A stretch of 64,000 nt of DNA from Marsupella aquatica. Taxonomy: Eukaryota > Marchantiophyta. Location of the stretch: assembly GCA_973895155.1 (NCBI GenBank), contig OZ316891.1, positions 29,388,001 to 29,452,000 of the forward strand. Reading direction: 5' to 3'. The translations under genes and the position numbers were made by a program. Below the pieces are notes generated by a model that saw nothing but the letters and a program-made list of their open reading frames with translations, was not told the DNA's origin and did not search any database. Each line of letters starts with the position of its first letter. Position 1 is the stretch's first letter. Below are positions 1 through 11,208 of the stretch, in pieces.

Positions 1-570
1 ATATATATTTTTACATTTTTAACAATACCCAAGTATGAAAGGAAAGTATGGAGGAAAATGTCAGAAATCCAGATATTTATTTATTTCCATGCAGGAGTGT
101 TTTTATAGAACCCTAAATTGTTTGAATGGAATCAAGGGGCAGACCACAGCATAGGGGAATTTGCAACAACAAAACACACAAGCTGATCCATTTAACACAG
201 GTGGGCAAGACAAGACCCTAGAGAACCAAGGTGAGCACCATGGAGCACTACATCATCTGCACTGGTGAGGAGAATGTGTTTGCTAACAGGGACAACTACA
301 CTATTCACCACTTTTAGTGTTATATAAGGATTAGTTTTGCTTCAAACTTAGTGTTAGTAACAATGAATTTGGTGAATGAATGTTGAGGCAAAAGTAATAC
401 TAACTCCGGTTAGTTTTACCATGAAAGAAAATGATGGTCGCGGGCACCTTGTAAAGCTAGCTACCTTAATGGCCCTTATAGGAAGACCAGACAAACAGTA
501 GTACTTTTCCCATACAAAATCCAACAGGCCATTTATAACCTAAAATGTAAGTTTTGAAAAGAGATCAATA
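1..570. other. Intergenic, nothing recognised
   Basis: AT-rich sequence with no sustained reading frame, no tRNA-like box pair and no clear repeat boundary. The left edge starts inside unannotated DNA, so an element entering from the left cannot be excluded. Confidence 0.5.
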
Positions 571-571
571 C

Positions 572-755
572 TGAGCATACAACAACAATGTACAGGTCAC
601 AATTCAGCCTTTATATATCAGATCCACCAACCTGAGCATACATGAACAATGTACAAGTCACAATTCAGCCTTAATTTATGAGATCCACCAACAGCCATGT
701 AGGCTGGCTTTCAATATTGAGGAGTCAAAGAGAGTGTGTAAGTCACAATCAGCCT
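572..755. repeat. Short direct repeats (about 60 bp), two full copies and a partial
   Basis: Two adjacent copies begin at about 572 and 632. Each runs from TGAGCATAC through a TCACAATTCAGCCTT block to GATCCACCAAC. A third related block starts near 738 and resumes at 896-950 after the SINE insertion. The array therefore predates the SINE. Confidence 0.6.
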
Positions 756-757
756 TT

Positions 758-895
758 TTTTTATATATTATAAAAAAATTAAGGGGAACTTTGTGAAACC
801 CCATAGAAAGGGACCAGTCAGACACAACTTTTGAACCCAAGATCTACTAGTCATTACTCAAGTGAGCTACCACACAACCATGCCTCTCTGGGCAC
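758..895 (-). mobile_element. tRNA-derived SINE with 15-bp target-site duplication
   Basis: Read on the minus strand, this has a Pol III box A-like stretch (TGGTAGCTCACTTGAG, about 860-875) and a box B-like GGGTTCAAAAG (about 830-840). A pyrimidine-rich body and an A/T-rich tail near 758-780 follow. The element is flanked on both sides by the identical 15-mer TCACAATCAGCCTTT (743-757 and 896-910), the signature of LINE-mediated insertion. The box arrangement and tail are those of plant tRNA-derived SINEs. It has no coding capacity. Confidence 0.75.
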
Positions 896-1149
896 TCACA
901 ATCAGCCTTTAGTTATCAAGATCCACCAACTGCCATGTAGGCTTGGGCAACCAGAGATGAGGCCTAACTTGCATGTGACAGCCCTGAAGAAAGCATTTGC
1001 AAAGCAAATCTGGATTGACAATGATCTACTGCCTTATTGTGTTTAGGACTATGGGTCCCTTGGAAGTCATTAATGATTCTCCGTACCCGCTGCCCGGACT
1101 GAAGTTTATTATTAAAATACATACCAAAAATCGATCTTCACTTTCCAAG

Positions 1150-1345
1150 AGTGTGCTGAGGGCGTAGCAGTAGCCAAGCTGAGTGGGAGGGCAGAGGTAA
1201 TGGGTTCGAAACCCACCGTGGGTGAGAGAGTTTTACACCGGTACCCACCCAAAAGTGGGGATTAGACAAACTTTTGTGATTGGGGCACAAACTGTACCAA
1301 TGCCATAAATGACATTTCTGGGAAGAGTCTGGCTGAATTGTATTG
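1150..1345 (+). mobile_element. Probable tRNA-derived SINE, second family
   Basis: A strong box B (GGGTTCGAAACCC, 1201-1213) follows a box A-like TAGCCAAGCTGAGTGG (about 1171-1186) at tRNA-like spacing. The sequence folds poorly as a tRNA and continues into an unrelated body, as SINE heads do. The 3' end and target duplication were not found, so the extent is approximate. Confidence 0.5.
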
Positions 1346-2765
1346 TCTGACATTGGAATTTCTTCCCCTGGAATGACATGTCACCCTAAACCAACACCTG
1401 GGATGAAATAATTATCAATCTTGAAAATGAAGAATGTCTATTTTGTCGTTCTCAATAAAGTCCCCTTTAATAAGCATGACCTGGAGGACAGAATGATCCA
1501 CTCAAGTACTCAACCTCCCCCAAAACAAACAAACAACAAAATTATCCCCACCCACAAAACTAAAGATCCAGGCCAAGTCGTGAATTTGGGCCCTTTTTTA
1601 ATCGCTCAAAATGTCTGGTCCAGTCCATGATCGGAATTTCCCAACAGCACCTCAGTCTGAGTAACACGGATATATATGTTCGCCACGTGGGACCATGTTT
1701 CTATTATGGCAAGCACCTTCCTTTTTTGGTGCCAACTCGTACGATGTTCAGCACATACTTGCCTCTTTCGGACACGTACGCTGTACCGTATAAACCTTCG
1801 TTTCCACATGTATCTTCTTCAGTAACCTGCCTCTGTAGATGTATGATCCCCGCCAAGTTTTACTCGGAGAGGTAAACTTTACTCACAGTACATTGTAAGG
1901 AGATGTTGTGATGAGCACCTCCTTACAGTGTCATGAAGTTTGTCAAAATTTTGTTGATATATTTAACTGATGAACTCGTATAGTGAAAAGTGTTATTTGA
2001 TGGACCCATGAGTAATCCAGTACTCAAAAACTCATGGGATCAGTTTGGAAGAACATTTTGGTTTTGGGGGTTTATCAGGTAAATGTCTCAAAATTTGTTT
2101 GATGGCTCCAGCTCTGAATTTCTTTTACTTGGTGGAGTTATATGATACACTATAAGACATTGTTGTAGCAGCCAAGGCTAACAAAGAAAACACACCATTG
2201 GTTTCAATAAATTCCATATTAAGTAAATCAAATGACGATTCGTGCTTCATAGGTTTGGAAGTTGGTAGGAACTATATTAAAAATAAGAACTGACTCCTCA
2301 AGCCAACGTGGCTTGAGGTTTAGGGTTGAATTTCTATCAGGAAAAAAATATCACCACCACAAAATGAATTAAAAAACCAAAAGCAGTCCTCCCTGAATTA
2401 GCAAGCTTATTAGCTGGTCTTGAATAAGTAGATCCCATTAGGCACTTTCTCACGGAATGAATAGTCCCAATTTGACTGCACTAGTGGATTTCAAAATCTA
2501 TTCCATCAGACTAGTGAGAACAAGTTTGACTTGTGGATTATGATGATTTTCTTACTAAACAGTTGCTCCAAGCAGATTATGCTCCAAGAAACTCAATAGT
2601 AAAAACTTGAAATACTGTTTAAATAGTAATGTTTTCTCCTTGGAATTTAGTCATAAAGTCACGTGCAGTTCTAAGAAAACATATAGAATTTGCATGAGAT
2701 TAGGTTGAGTATGGACTTTTTTATCTAACATGAATGAGCTACTTATGGTTCCAACGGGGCATGTG

Positions 2766-2812
<47 letters not shown>

Positions 2813-4545
2813 TTGTATGGATCTCATTGGCCCTTTCTGAAAAAGAAAAACAGTTGTCTTTCTTGGTTTCATTTTAGCATATTGACCAAGTCATTGATTT
2901 CAGAAAGTTCTTAATGTTTAACTGTCTTTGACTAATGAAACTCATGCCCAGATGGACTGTGGTGTTGCTAAGGCGATCTTGGTGGACCCAAGATACACAT
3001 CTCAATGCATATGTAATCACACCAACACACTGATTATTCAGTTCACCCCTCTGGCTACGTCCACGGCCGATGGAGAAGTTTCACTATGCACAAGAGTATG
3101 CACAAATCAGTGCATCAGCCATCTAGCAATCCACTCTATGACTACTTTTCTATCTCTCCTTCAGCCCCTCTTCTGAAACTAAAAATCTCTAGTTTGTGCA
3201 CAATGAGAAGCCCCAACAATTTTATACTCTCATGCCTCCAAGCTACAGTACTTTTAAGTAAATCCAGTTAACAAACTCTAGCTAACCTAGTGTGCAGGTT
3301 GTAGCCTTAAAATGCAGATGCTGCAGCGTGTGCCATTGCCAGTTCAAATCACATGTTGAAGGCCCATTGCTGCAGTAAGCAAGGGGGTAGGCAAGCTCAT
3401 GCCTGCAAGCTCTGTTTGCTTGATCACCCTCTCAATCATTGCTCATGCTCCCATGTTTTGTCCCCAATCGTGACTAAACATGGCCCTTTGATGAGTCACT
3501 GGTAAGGCACGCAAATTGTGCTTTCCGTCAAGCACAAACAATTTGAAAGAGGGTTAGACACATACTTGGCCAAAGTTGGGTGGAGTTTCCAGAGGATTGC
3601 TGCAATAAAGCCTGAAAGATTGCAAAGTGCTGGGGATGGGTCAAGGAGAAAATGGTAGTGTCTCAAATTTTGGCAAATCTTGATATTTTGTGAAGTAGTT
3701 TCTTAATCGCAATCAACAGTAGAATACAGCTGCACAGGCACATCCATGCCATCAACAATTACTGGAACTGTTTCTTTTTCAATTTTAATTGCTCGCCCCT
3801 ATAAAGTTTTTGGAAGCAGAGTTGCTCTCTATGATCTCCTTGAAGAGAAAGGGACTTAACACATTGAGGGAATTGATAATACATCACCCCAAACATTGAT
3901 ACATGTACAGTCTGCCCTAGATTTTGACAAATACATGTGTATCAGACCATTGGCATTGTCTGGGGACCTTCCATGCCTCCCTAAGCCTATGTTCAAGTTA
4001 ACTCTAATTAGTTTTTGATATTTTCCCTTTAACCATTTGGGCAAACAAATTATAGGGTGTGGAATCTGATGGTTAGCTTTAAATCCAGCAAGATCTTCCG
4101 GTCCAAGATCAATTTACAATAATTACTTAAGGAATAGCCCTAACGTCTTCTCCTCCACAAAATATGACATTTACCACTCTCGCAAAAACAAAAAATTCAA
4201 AAATTATGCAGTCTCCCAGAATGAAAAATTGCTGTCTCAATCCTCTCCTCTCGATCGGTTCTCGCTGATTGCAGCCATCTGTGATTTCAGCCTGGTCTCA
4301 CTGCACTCAAGTCTCTTTCTCTTTGTCTTGCTGCTTTTGCCTCTTCTCTCTTAATCTTTCTAAAAACCTGTTGTTGTTGTTGTTGTGCTCTCTCATGTCT
4401 GGATGCCTCTTGTCCCCCCAAGTGTGAACATTCTCCCTCTCTACACCAAGTTCCATCCCAATTTGGATCTCCAAACTAGCATAAGTTTATAGGTTTTTTC
4501 TTTTTTGCCCGGGAGGGTTGTAGATGCCACTTATCTGAAAGATGT
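1346..4545. other. Intergenic, mostly unrecognised
   Basis: No coding region that I can support. A (CT)20 microsatellite lies at 2769-2809; the arginine/glutamate-repeat frame opposite it is a by-product. Short frames at 1421-1875 and 2928-3271 have no composition or motif support. AT-rich DNA continues to the LTR-like segment at 4548. Confidence 0.5.
2769..2809. repeat. (CT)n microsatellite
   Basis: About 20 uninterrupted CT dinucleotides. Confidence 0.98.
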
Positions 4546-4547
4546 TA

Positions 4548-4860
4548 AGGATTGTTCTTAGTCTTGTGACTCATAGGTTACGACAATTAGGTAACCATAA
4601 TTAGGGACTTAGCTGAGATTAGGTTAGTCGTGTGTGACCTTGCATATACCAGGGCTAGTGTAAGCCACTGGCACAAGATGCTTACTCATTGTAACGAAGC
4701 GACTTGAGGAAGAGAGAGAACTTTTGTGTTCATGTGGACATAGCCTTGGAGCTAGAAGAGGTGAACACGTAATTGATTGTGTTGACTACGTGAGCATGGG
4801 ATGAGTCATGATTGTATCATAAAGGAGTACGTCATACTTCAACAAAGGAGAAGATGCTAA
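4548..4860 (+). mobile_element. Degenerate LTR-like segment (Ty1/copia-like), copy 1
   Basis: It starts TGTTAAGGATTGTTCTTAG and shares many blocks, in order, with 37040-37330: GTCTTGTGACTCAT, GGACTTAGCT, a CTCATTGTAACG/CTCATTGTTACG block and the block around GTTCATGTGGACATAGCC. The GTGGACGTAGCC-type block followed by GAACAC/GAACCA resembles the U5 end of plant copia LTRs, from family knowledge. No primer-binding site or internal coding region was found next to it, so a solo LTR or decayed remnant is most likely. Confidence 0.4.
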
Positions 4861-5405
4861 GACTCTGCCTCACCTAACTTTTTGAATACATTTTTCTGTT
4901 AGATCGTCCTAGATGAAGGACAACTTTTAAAATTGTGGCTGATGGGGGCTGTGGCTCGGTGAGAAAGTGCTAATGGAAGAAAATTTTAAAAATTCTCTAG
5001 TAACAGAATTTTGTTTCGCCATTTTGGAAAAATATCTCTAGATAAAATTTATGTTCACAGAGAAATCAGGGCCTGTGGCTTCACTTTTTTGAGTGAGTTA
5101 TAAACAGTACAATTCAATCACAAACTATGGTATAGATAGATATCTTGAACAACATTCTTGTTGTTATTCTCTTTGTGTGAAACAATTGCCAAAATTCCAC
5201 CTGCTGAAAAGTCTTAGCCACTTTTGGCCAAAAATCTTTGTGTTTCAAAATTATCCTGTTTCTCAACTAGCCACAGACCCCCTAGCCCGAATCTACTGGT
5301 TATCCTTACATCCACCAAGATCTAATAGTCTAAAACCAACCTAAGAAAATTAGGTAAGTAACATCCTTTTATCATGGACTCCTTCACACAAGGTCCCATC
5401 AGGGT
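4861..5405. other. Intergenic, nothing recognised
   Basis: AT-rich. The 83-codon frame at 5093-5344 has no recognisable similarity. Confidence 0.4.
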
Positions 5406-5562
5406 GTGTCAAAACAGGGCCAAAACCTAGACACACTCAAGGAAGTAAACTGGTTTTATGATAAGGACATAAACTTTATGGGCTACCTAAATACTACCCT
5501 GTAAGGATCAGACAACCAAAAATCATAGCCAAAAGATTTTGCTTGTGTCAATGCTGTTACAC
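5406..5562. mobile_element. Small MITE, GTGTCAAA family, copy 1
   Basis: It begins GTGTCAAAACAGGGCC and its end near 5562 aligns with the end of the copy at 45688-45840. The two share blocks around ACTGGT(T/C)TTATG, CCTAAGGATA/CTGTAAGGATC and AAAAGTCATGGCC-type sequence. The short inverted terminus is GTGTCAAA. No coding capacity. Confidence 0.5.
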
Positions 5563-5690
5563 ATCCTTTTGGCCACCTGGTAAAATGGACAAAACCCTAA
5601 AAAATACCCGGATCTTGCTTTGACACACTTATTGGTCACCTGGTTACAAAAGACAAAACCTTAAAAATTACCCGCATCTTGAAGCCTACT
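5563..5690. repeat. Two tandem copies, about 65 bp
   Basis: Copy 1 contains GGCCACCTGGTAAAATGGAC and ends near 5630; copy 2 contains GGTCACCTGGTTACAAAAGAC. Both continue through AAAACC(C/T)TAAAAA and TACCCG(G/C)ATCTTG. Divergence is moderate. Confidence 0.6.
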
Positions 5691-6515
5691 GTTGTACCGG
5701 AAATTCATACCCAACAAAACCATCACGTGGTCACGTCTAGACCGTCAATTTAAAACTCGCAGCGACAAAATTAATCCGAAGTCAAAACTGGGTACGGCAG
5801 GGAGCCCTCTTTTTTCTCTTTTGTCCGTCCGTCCGGCACGGAGACATTTACGGCAGCCGCAGTGGGCAAGCCTGCCGGTGACAAAGGCTGAGGCCGCCGC
5901 AGGTAGCTTTACGGCAGCGTGCCGAGTGGGAACAGCATTGCGGTACAGTACCAACATTTATGATGTCGGACCGGAATAGGAATTACTGCTCCCGGAGGGG
6001 GCCGTTCATTGGGCGAGGGTTTTGCGGCTGTGGACCCATAAGAGGAACTTACGGCTCGAAGATTTCACCACAAGATTTTCCGGCACTTCAAGATACGGCA
6101 CGCGCGTCAACCGAAGTCCTCTCTACAGTCCACTGTGCGTAAGCTGTTCTAAGTGCGTTCCGTGGATAAGTGCAGGAGGTCATGTAGATCCCTGATATTA
6201 AAACCTTGATTCTTTGTAAACACACCAAAATATGCAGTTTTCATATGCGCATCTGGACCCTCACTAAACGACCAATATAAATGCATTTTGTAATTGTAGA
6301 CCCGAATAGAGCTTACTGGCGTGCAATCATTTCTAGAGATATTTGTTTTCTCCATAATCTCGGCCCAAAACTGGTGGTGGGTAACATTTCTCTAAATATG
6401 AAGGAGGTCCGGGAAGGGCACTAGACCTGGGTGGTCAAGGGTTACAAGCTACTAAGTGCAGCCCAGACAACCACTATATTATATTATATCTTCAGTAAAT
6501 GTACACATGCATTTA
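5691..6515. other. GC-richer segment without a supported gene
   Basis: 5700-6140 is more GC-rich than its surroundings and repeats the motif TTACGGC several times. Open frames on both strands (5692-5979 plus, 5745-5957 minus) follow from composition and match nothing I recognise. The part around 6085-6310 is homologous to 7750-7880 (see the repeat entry). Confidence 0.4.
6085..6310 (+). repeat. Direct repeat flanking Helitron-like copy 1, left member
   Basis: Shares blocks GTCAAC(C/G)GAAGTCCTC, CTACAG and CAGTTTTCATA followed by GCATCT, CTCACTAA and a further AATATA tract with 7750-7880 in the same orientation. The pair brackets the element at 6516-7708. Confidence 0.55.
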
Positions 6516-7708
6516 TCCTAAATTATAATACATTGTTGTACCATAATGGTCTTCATTCAAATTTGCAGGACACAAGCAATAATAAATCTGGTAGAAGGAA
6601 GAAATAAAGATAAAATAAATTTAGTTTAGTGTGAATAAAAAAGAGTAACACCGATATCCAAGTAAGAGGGAATCACATTGAGATAAACAAACAAAAAATA
6701 TATGGCTAACACAATGTACAAGGATCAAGGAAGATACTCCATGAGAAGGAGGATTGTATATATTCAATAAGATGTACATAGTGCATAGTTTTGTGTAATA
6801 TTGGTAGGAGTTAAATTTTAGATACTATTTAAGTCAATAGAGTATTACATATATTAATAAAATAAAATATGATTCTCCCAATATCTAGGGTGATTTTTTA
6901 CATTCATTTTTGGAGCCATTTCACCACAAAATAAACAAATGTTGTAAGGTCCAAAGACATAGTAAAGATCATGGCTCCGATGTTGATGGCAAGGTGTCCA
7001 AGGAGGGACACACTTTTACTTGATGACATCTTTTTACTTCTTAACATCTTTTATATAATGACCCATTTGGCATCACATCATCTGTTTACTCGAGGCCATC
7101 TTTCACATAAAAACATCTTTGGTAAAATGAATTTTTTTTGTTATCGACAATTTTTTACTTGACAACAACTTTTTACTTGACGACATGTGTGGCACAATGA
7201 CATATTTTTTCTTGACAATGTCTTTCACATAACGACATCTTGGGTGACATGACATCTTTTGTGCAACGCATAGATATTGAGCTATTTTGTACTTAACAAC
7301 ATTTTTATACTTAACGAAACCTTTGGCATATTAATGATATCATTGGCAACACGGCCTCTATTTCTTCCACAACCTCTTGGCCGAGATGACATCATTCTTC
7401 TCAACAACCTCTTAGTCGACATGGCATCTTTTGTTCTCCACGGCTTCTTGGCCGATACGACATCATTTGTTCTCACCAACACCTTGGCCAACATGACTTT
7501 TTTTGTTCTCAATGACATCTTGGCCGTCACAACATTTTTGTTTCTCACCGACATCTTGGCCGAAACAACATCTCTTGTTCTCAATGACATCTTGGGCGAC
7601 ACGACATCTTTCTTCTCAACGACCTCTTGGCCGACACGACCCCTTTTACTCTCAATGACATCTTGGCCGACGCGGCATCTTTTGTGCAACATGCAGGTAT
7701 TGAGCTAG
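6516..7708 (+). mobile_element. Helitron-like non-autonomous element, copy 1 (1.19 kb)
   Basis: The 5' end reads A|TCCTAAATTATAATACATTG; the 3' end reads GCAACATGCAGGTATTGAG then CTAG|T. This fits Helitron rules: TC start, CTRR end, insertion between host A and T, no terminal inverted repeat. The first 150 bp align with 12795-12945 (TATAATACA, TGTTGT(A/G)CC, TTTAGTGTGAA). From about 6990 the interior is tandem DNA: first ACTTGA(C/T)GACATC-like units, then 36-bp units. A second terminus-like string (GTGCAACGCATAGATATTGAGCTA) sits at about 7262-7285, suggesting a nested or fused copy. No Rep/helicase coding. Confidence 0.65.
7340..7690. repeat. 36-bp tandem array inside Helitron-like copy 1
   Basis: About nine imperfect units built from TCTCAATGACATCTTGGCCG followed by an ACACGACATCTTTTGT-like half. 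Because 36 is a multiple of three, the array is open on both strands (143 codons plus, 136 minus) and gives repetitive pseudo-peptides. I do not treat either frame as a gene. Confidence 0.75.
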
Positions 7709-7749
7709 TCAGATATGAAAATCTGGGGCACCAGCATCTATTGCCAATG

Positions 7750-7880
7750 GAACATCGTCAACGGAAGTCCTCACTACAGACTGTTTAAACTTTTTCCTTT
7801 GGATGCTCAGTTTTCATAAGTGCATCTTGATCCTCACTAATTGACAAATATATATAAGTACATTTCCATCTATAAGTGTG
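7750..7880 (+). repeat. Direct repeat flanking Helitron-like copy 1, right member
   Basis: Aligned with 6085-6310 through GTCAACGGAAGTCCTC, CTACAG, CAGTTTTCATA, GCATCTTGATCCTCACTAA and an AATATATATAA tract. Confidence 0.55.
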
Positions 7881-8880
7881 CACATGTGCTAATTAGTTAC
7901 CCTAGAGAGGTAAACAAACTTCTCTTGTAGGTTCGAGCTTGCAATGGTTACATAGAGTCTTACATGCACTTATCCAGTTCATAAAGGGCTCTAAAAGAGG
8001 GTTCAGGGTATGAGGACTTGAGGGTGTTGGACCTGACAGCAGGGTCTCACAAGACATCTTGCAATTCCACATTGCAACTCCAAACTCTAAACAGGTTCAC
8101 TGTGACATCTTGCAATTCCACATTGCGACGCCACTCTAAACAGCCACTCTAATCAGGTTCACTATGACATCTTGAGCAATTCCACGCAAACTCTAGACTC
8201 AATGCAAGTGAGATGGCAAGACATTGAGCATGGAGATTTGGCTGAGAATGGAGGTGGTCCAGCCCTAATTTTGTTGTACAAAGTGTTGAGACTGCATGTG
8301 TTGCAGTTTTATAAATCATTCACATACCCAAAAATGCACAAACTTTAACTCTCAGCACTTTTGGGTAGTGGCTTGGGGCGTCATAAACGGAGCCTACACT
8401 TAGCCACAGTAAACTATACAGTGCTATTGTAGTGCCATCCTGGTTGGCACAGAACCCACACTAAACATCAATAATTTTCTAGTTTAGGAAACATGCAAGG
8501 TTAGGACATCATTCTCCTATTTGCATTGTTTAATCACAATGTATACACTGAAAAGGTCAGTGTTTACACCGGATGCCTAGAACATTCCCAAAATTTGAGT
8601 GACAAAACCCTTTTTACTGTAGGTTTCAAATGAATAGCGCGAGATTTTTTTGTTGGTCAATCCCTATATTTTGTGGATAAGTATTTCACATACTGAAATG
8701 TCACTACGCTATTGTAAGGTTCTGGCAGTACTGTAACTTACATGTAAGGAGTATGTCTTGAACATCTTCTCCAGATTGAGTACAGTCGAGAAATTCGTTG
8801 GGTTGACAGTAACACGATGGAATTGTGTGTTGAATCATCTTCTGTATGTGTTGATTACATGGCCAAATAAAATGCTCCGC
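7881..8880. other. Intergenic with short local repeats
   Basis: Around 8055-8190 a phrase including TGACATCTTGCAATTCCACA recurs two to three times. No gene can be supported. Confidence 0.45.
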
Positions 8881-8883
8881 GAA

Positions 8884-9370
8884 GATCAGTTTACACAAAA
8901 GCGACGGAATCGTTATTGAATCCTGTGGCTTTGGATCGCATGCCTAGAACGAATTCCACCATTAAGATCAGTTCACCTCAAGCTAAGGAAGGTCAGAGAC
9001 GTCCTTTGAAGAAACAAGCCATCGATCCATCCGAGCGAAGAGAAAATCCCTGGGTTTACATTGCTGTTGAATCCTCTGCCTTTCGATTTTATGGCCAAAA
9101 AAATCCGCCATTAAGATCAGTTCACCTAAAGCTAAGGACGGTCAGACACGTTCTTTGAACACACAAGCACTCGATCCATCCGAAGCGATGAGAAAATACG
9201 TGGGTTGGCAGCAGCACGATGAAATTGTTAGATTGAATCCTCTGTCTGTGTTGGTTACATGGCAAAAAGCATGTGCCATGAAGACTAGTAGATCAGTTCA
9301 CCTAAAGCTAAGGAAGGTCAGAGACGTTCTTTGAAGTTACAAGCAATCGATCCATCCGAAGCGAAGAGAA
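8884..9370. repeat. Tandem array, about 150-176 bp units
   Basis: GATCAGTTCACCT(C/A)AAGCTAAGG recurs at 8967, 9115 and 9291. Each time it is followed by GGTCAGA(G/C)ACGT, CTTTGAA and ATCGATCCATCCGA, with a related partial at 8884. Period varies (148 and 176 bp) through internal deletions. Frames inside are short and unsupported. Confidence 0.75.
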
Positions 9371-9985
9371 GTGGTTCACTAAGACTTGAGTGGGTGGGAT
9401 CCGACCTCCACAGTCCTCTTCATGCATTTCAGTTCGGACGGCAATCTCCCAGGTCTTCGAGTCTCTTGTTGCGGAAGAATGCAAAGTGATCAGTTTGGAA
9501 AATAAACGTCGAGTTTCACAATCATTATATTTCGTACTGATCCGAATTGATAAATGGGTGCAAGTGATCTCTAGTTGAAGGCAAAATGAAGGCACTGAAC
9601 TTGGTGCCAGTAGAGCCGCTCAGAAGGTGATCATGTAGATTGCCCACTAATCGGAAGTGCTCGTTCTTGAGTTCCATGTAACCATTTCCCATCGAGAGGG
9701 GCAGAATTAAGGACGATGCCCGAAGAATTGAACCCAGGGGAGGCATTGCAGAAGGAGCCACACGAGGGCAGGAAGGTCTGATGCATGTCTCCAAAACACT
9801 CGAGCAGTAGGTTTTGTTTTCATGAACCCCAGATCGTAAACTGAACCGGCCCCGTCCCATCCTCGAACCCTAAACTTTTGCCTTGGTGTGTCGTGGGATG
9901 AATTGATAGAAAACTATTTCATGAGAGCTCAAATCGATACCAATGAGATCTAGCTGGGGTGGACGACCAAACATCTTGGATGTCT
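9371..9985. other. Between two arrays, nothing recognised
   Basis: Frames at 9308-9595 and 9525-9860 (minus) have no recognisable motif. Composition is close to 50% GC. A decayed gene fragment is possible but not demonstrable. Confidence 0.35.
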
Positions 9986-9989
9986 TGCT

Positions 9990-10720
9990 GATTTCGAAGA
10001 GGTGAAAAGGCAGGTACGAATCCCTTCTCAGCAACCTGTGGAGCCACGCATCTCACGTATGCAGATTCTATTTTTCCACGGGCTCAAATCCGGTGATCGA
10101 TTCTATGTGAACTCGTGGGAAGAATAAGATCTGCATAGATGGGGCATGGCCTTTGCGTTGTCACTTCAGGATAGAAACCTCTTGGATCAAACCTCTTGGA
10201 TCTCTCACGGATCTCGGTGACCTGAAATCGCAGGTACGAGTCCCTCCTAAGGAACTCATGGAAGCCACTGTGCATCTCACGTATGCAGATTCTATTCTTC
10301 CACCGGCACAAATTCAGTGATCGCAAAGATCTGAACTTGTGGAAGAACAAGATCTGCATAGATGGGACATGACCTTTGCCTTGTCACTTGACGGTAGAGA
10401 CCTCTTGAATCAAACATCTTCAATCTCTCACAGATTTCGGTGAACATCTTCGATCTCTCACAGATTTCGGTGAGCTGAACATCGCAACATCTGCATAGAT
10501 GGAAAGTGACCTTGGTCTTGCCACTTGACGGGAGAGACCTCTTGGATCAAACGTCTCTGATCTCTCACGGATTTAGGTGAGCTAAAATCGCAGGTACAAG
10601 TCCCTCCCGAGCAACCTGTGGAAGCCACTGCATCTCACGCCTCACGCTTGCAGATTCTAATTTTTCACGGGATCCAAGTGCAGTGATCGCCTACATGCGA
10701 ACTCGTGGAGGGGCCTTCAC
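9990..10720. repeat. Tandem array, about 220-bp units, 3-4 copies
   Basis: GCAGGTAC(G/A)A(A/G)TCCC recurs near 10010, 10231 and 10590. Each is followed by CATCTCACG, GCAGATTCTA, TCACGGG/CCACCGG and GTGATCG. The interval also repeats AGATCTGCATAGATGG and GAGACCTCTTG blocks. One unit is contracted near 10430-10500, where a 33-bp piece is doubled. Confidence 0.75.
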
Positions 10721-10848
10721 GTTGTCAATTGAATCGATGGGAAGCAACTTTCGAATGCGCCCATCAACGGGAGAAACCTTCAGCACGAGATTGAAAGCTT
10801 TCGGGAAAAGACTTCGCGGCGGAGAATTTAGGGTGCCTCCTTTCTTCA

Positions 10849-11208
10849 GGTGTCAAGCTACTGTGGTTGGTCCAGGTGTACCAGAGTTAGTCCACAGGTC
10901 CCGAGCTACCACAGTGAGGGCTGTAGAGGAATAATAGGGGTATAAAAGGGGTCCTGTAGCTCCTCACCAAAATATGACATATAGGGAGTAAGACATCCCT
11001 ATACCATCATAAATCTCATTGTTTCCTATATCATCATAAATCTCATTGTTTTCTATACCATCATAAATCTCATTGTTTTTTTTAAAGTAATGAGTGCACA
11101 CTTATCATGATAAAGCTCATTATTTTCTTTAAATCAAGGAATGCACACTTACCATGATAAATATTATTCTTTTCTTTAAATTAATGAGTGCACACTGTAT
11201 ATTACCAC
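10849..11208 (+). mobile_element. Candidate LTR with adjacent primer-binding site
   Basis: A segment starting TGTCAAGCTACTGTGG contains a TATA box (TATAAAA, 10941-10947), then U5-like AT-rich direct repeats. It is followed at about 11217 by TGGTATCAAAGC, one base from the plant retrotransposon primer-binding site matching initiator tRNA-Met. The order promoter, repeats, PBS fits a 5' LTR. No second LTR and no gag/pol frames were found, so this would be a truncated remnant. Confidence 0.4.
10995..11195. repeat. Two short tandem repeats (about 32 and 55 bp)
   Basis: CATCATAAATCTCATTGTTT occurs three times between 11005 and 11078. A TGAGTGCACACTTA(T/C)CATGATAAA unit then recurs about every 55 bp, ending near 11195. 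Confidence 0.7.

Noticed and set aside
2651-2872. Frame with an Arg-Glu repeat
   Set aside because: Encoded by the (CT)n microsatellite; not a credible gene.
7282-7692. 136-codon minus frame
   Set aside because: Produced by the 36-bp tandem array; repetitive and without domains.
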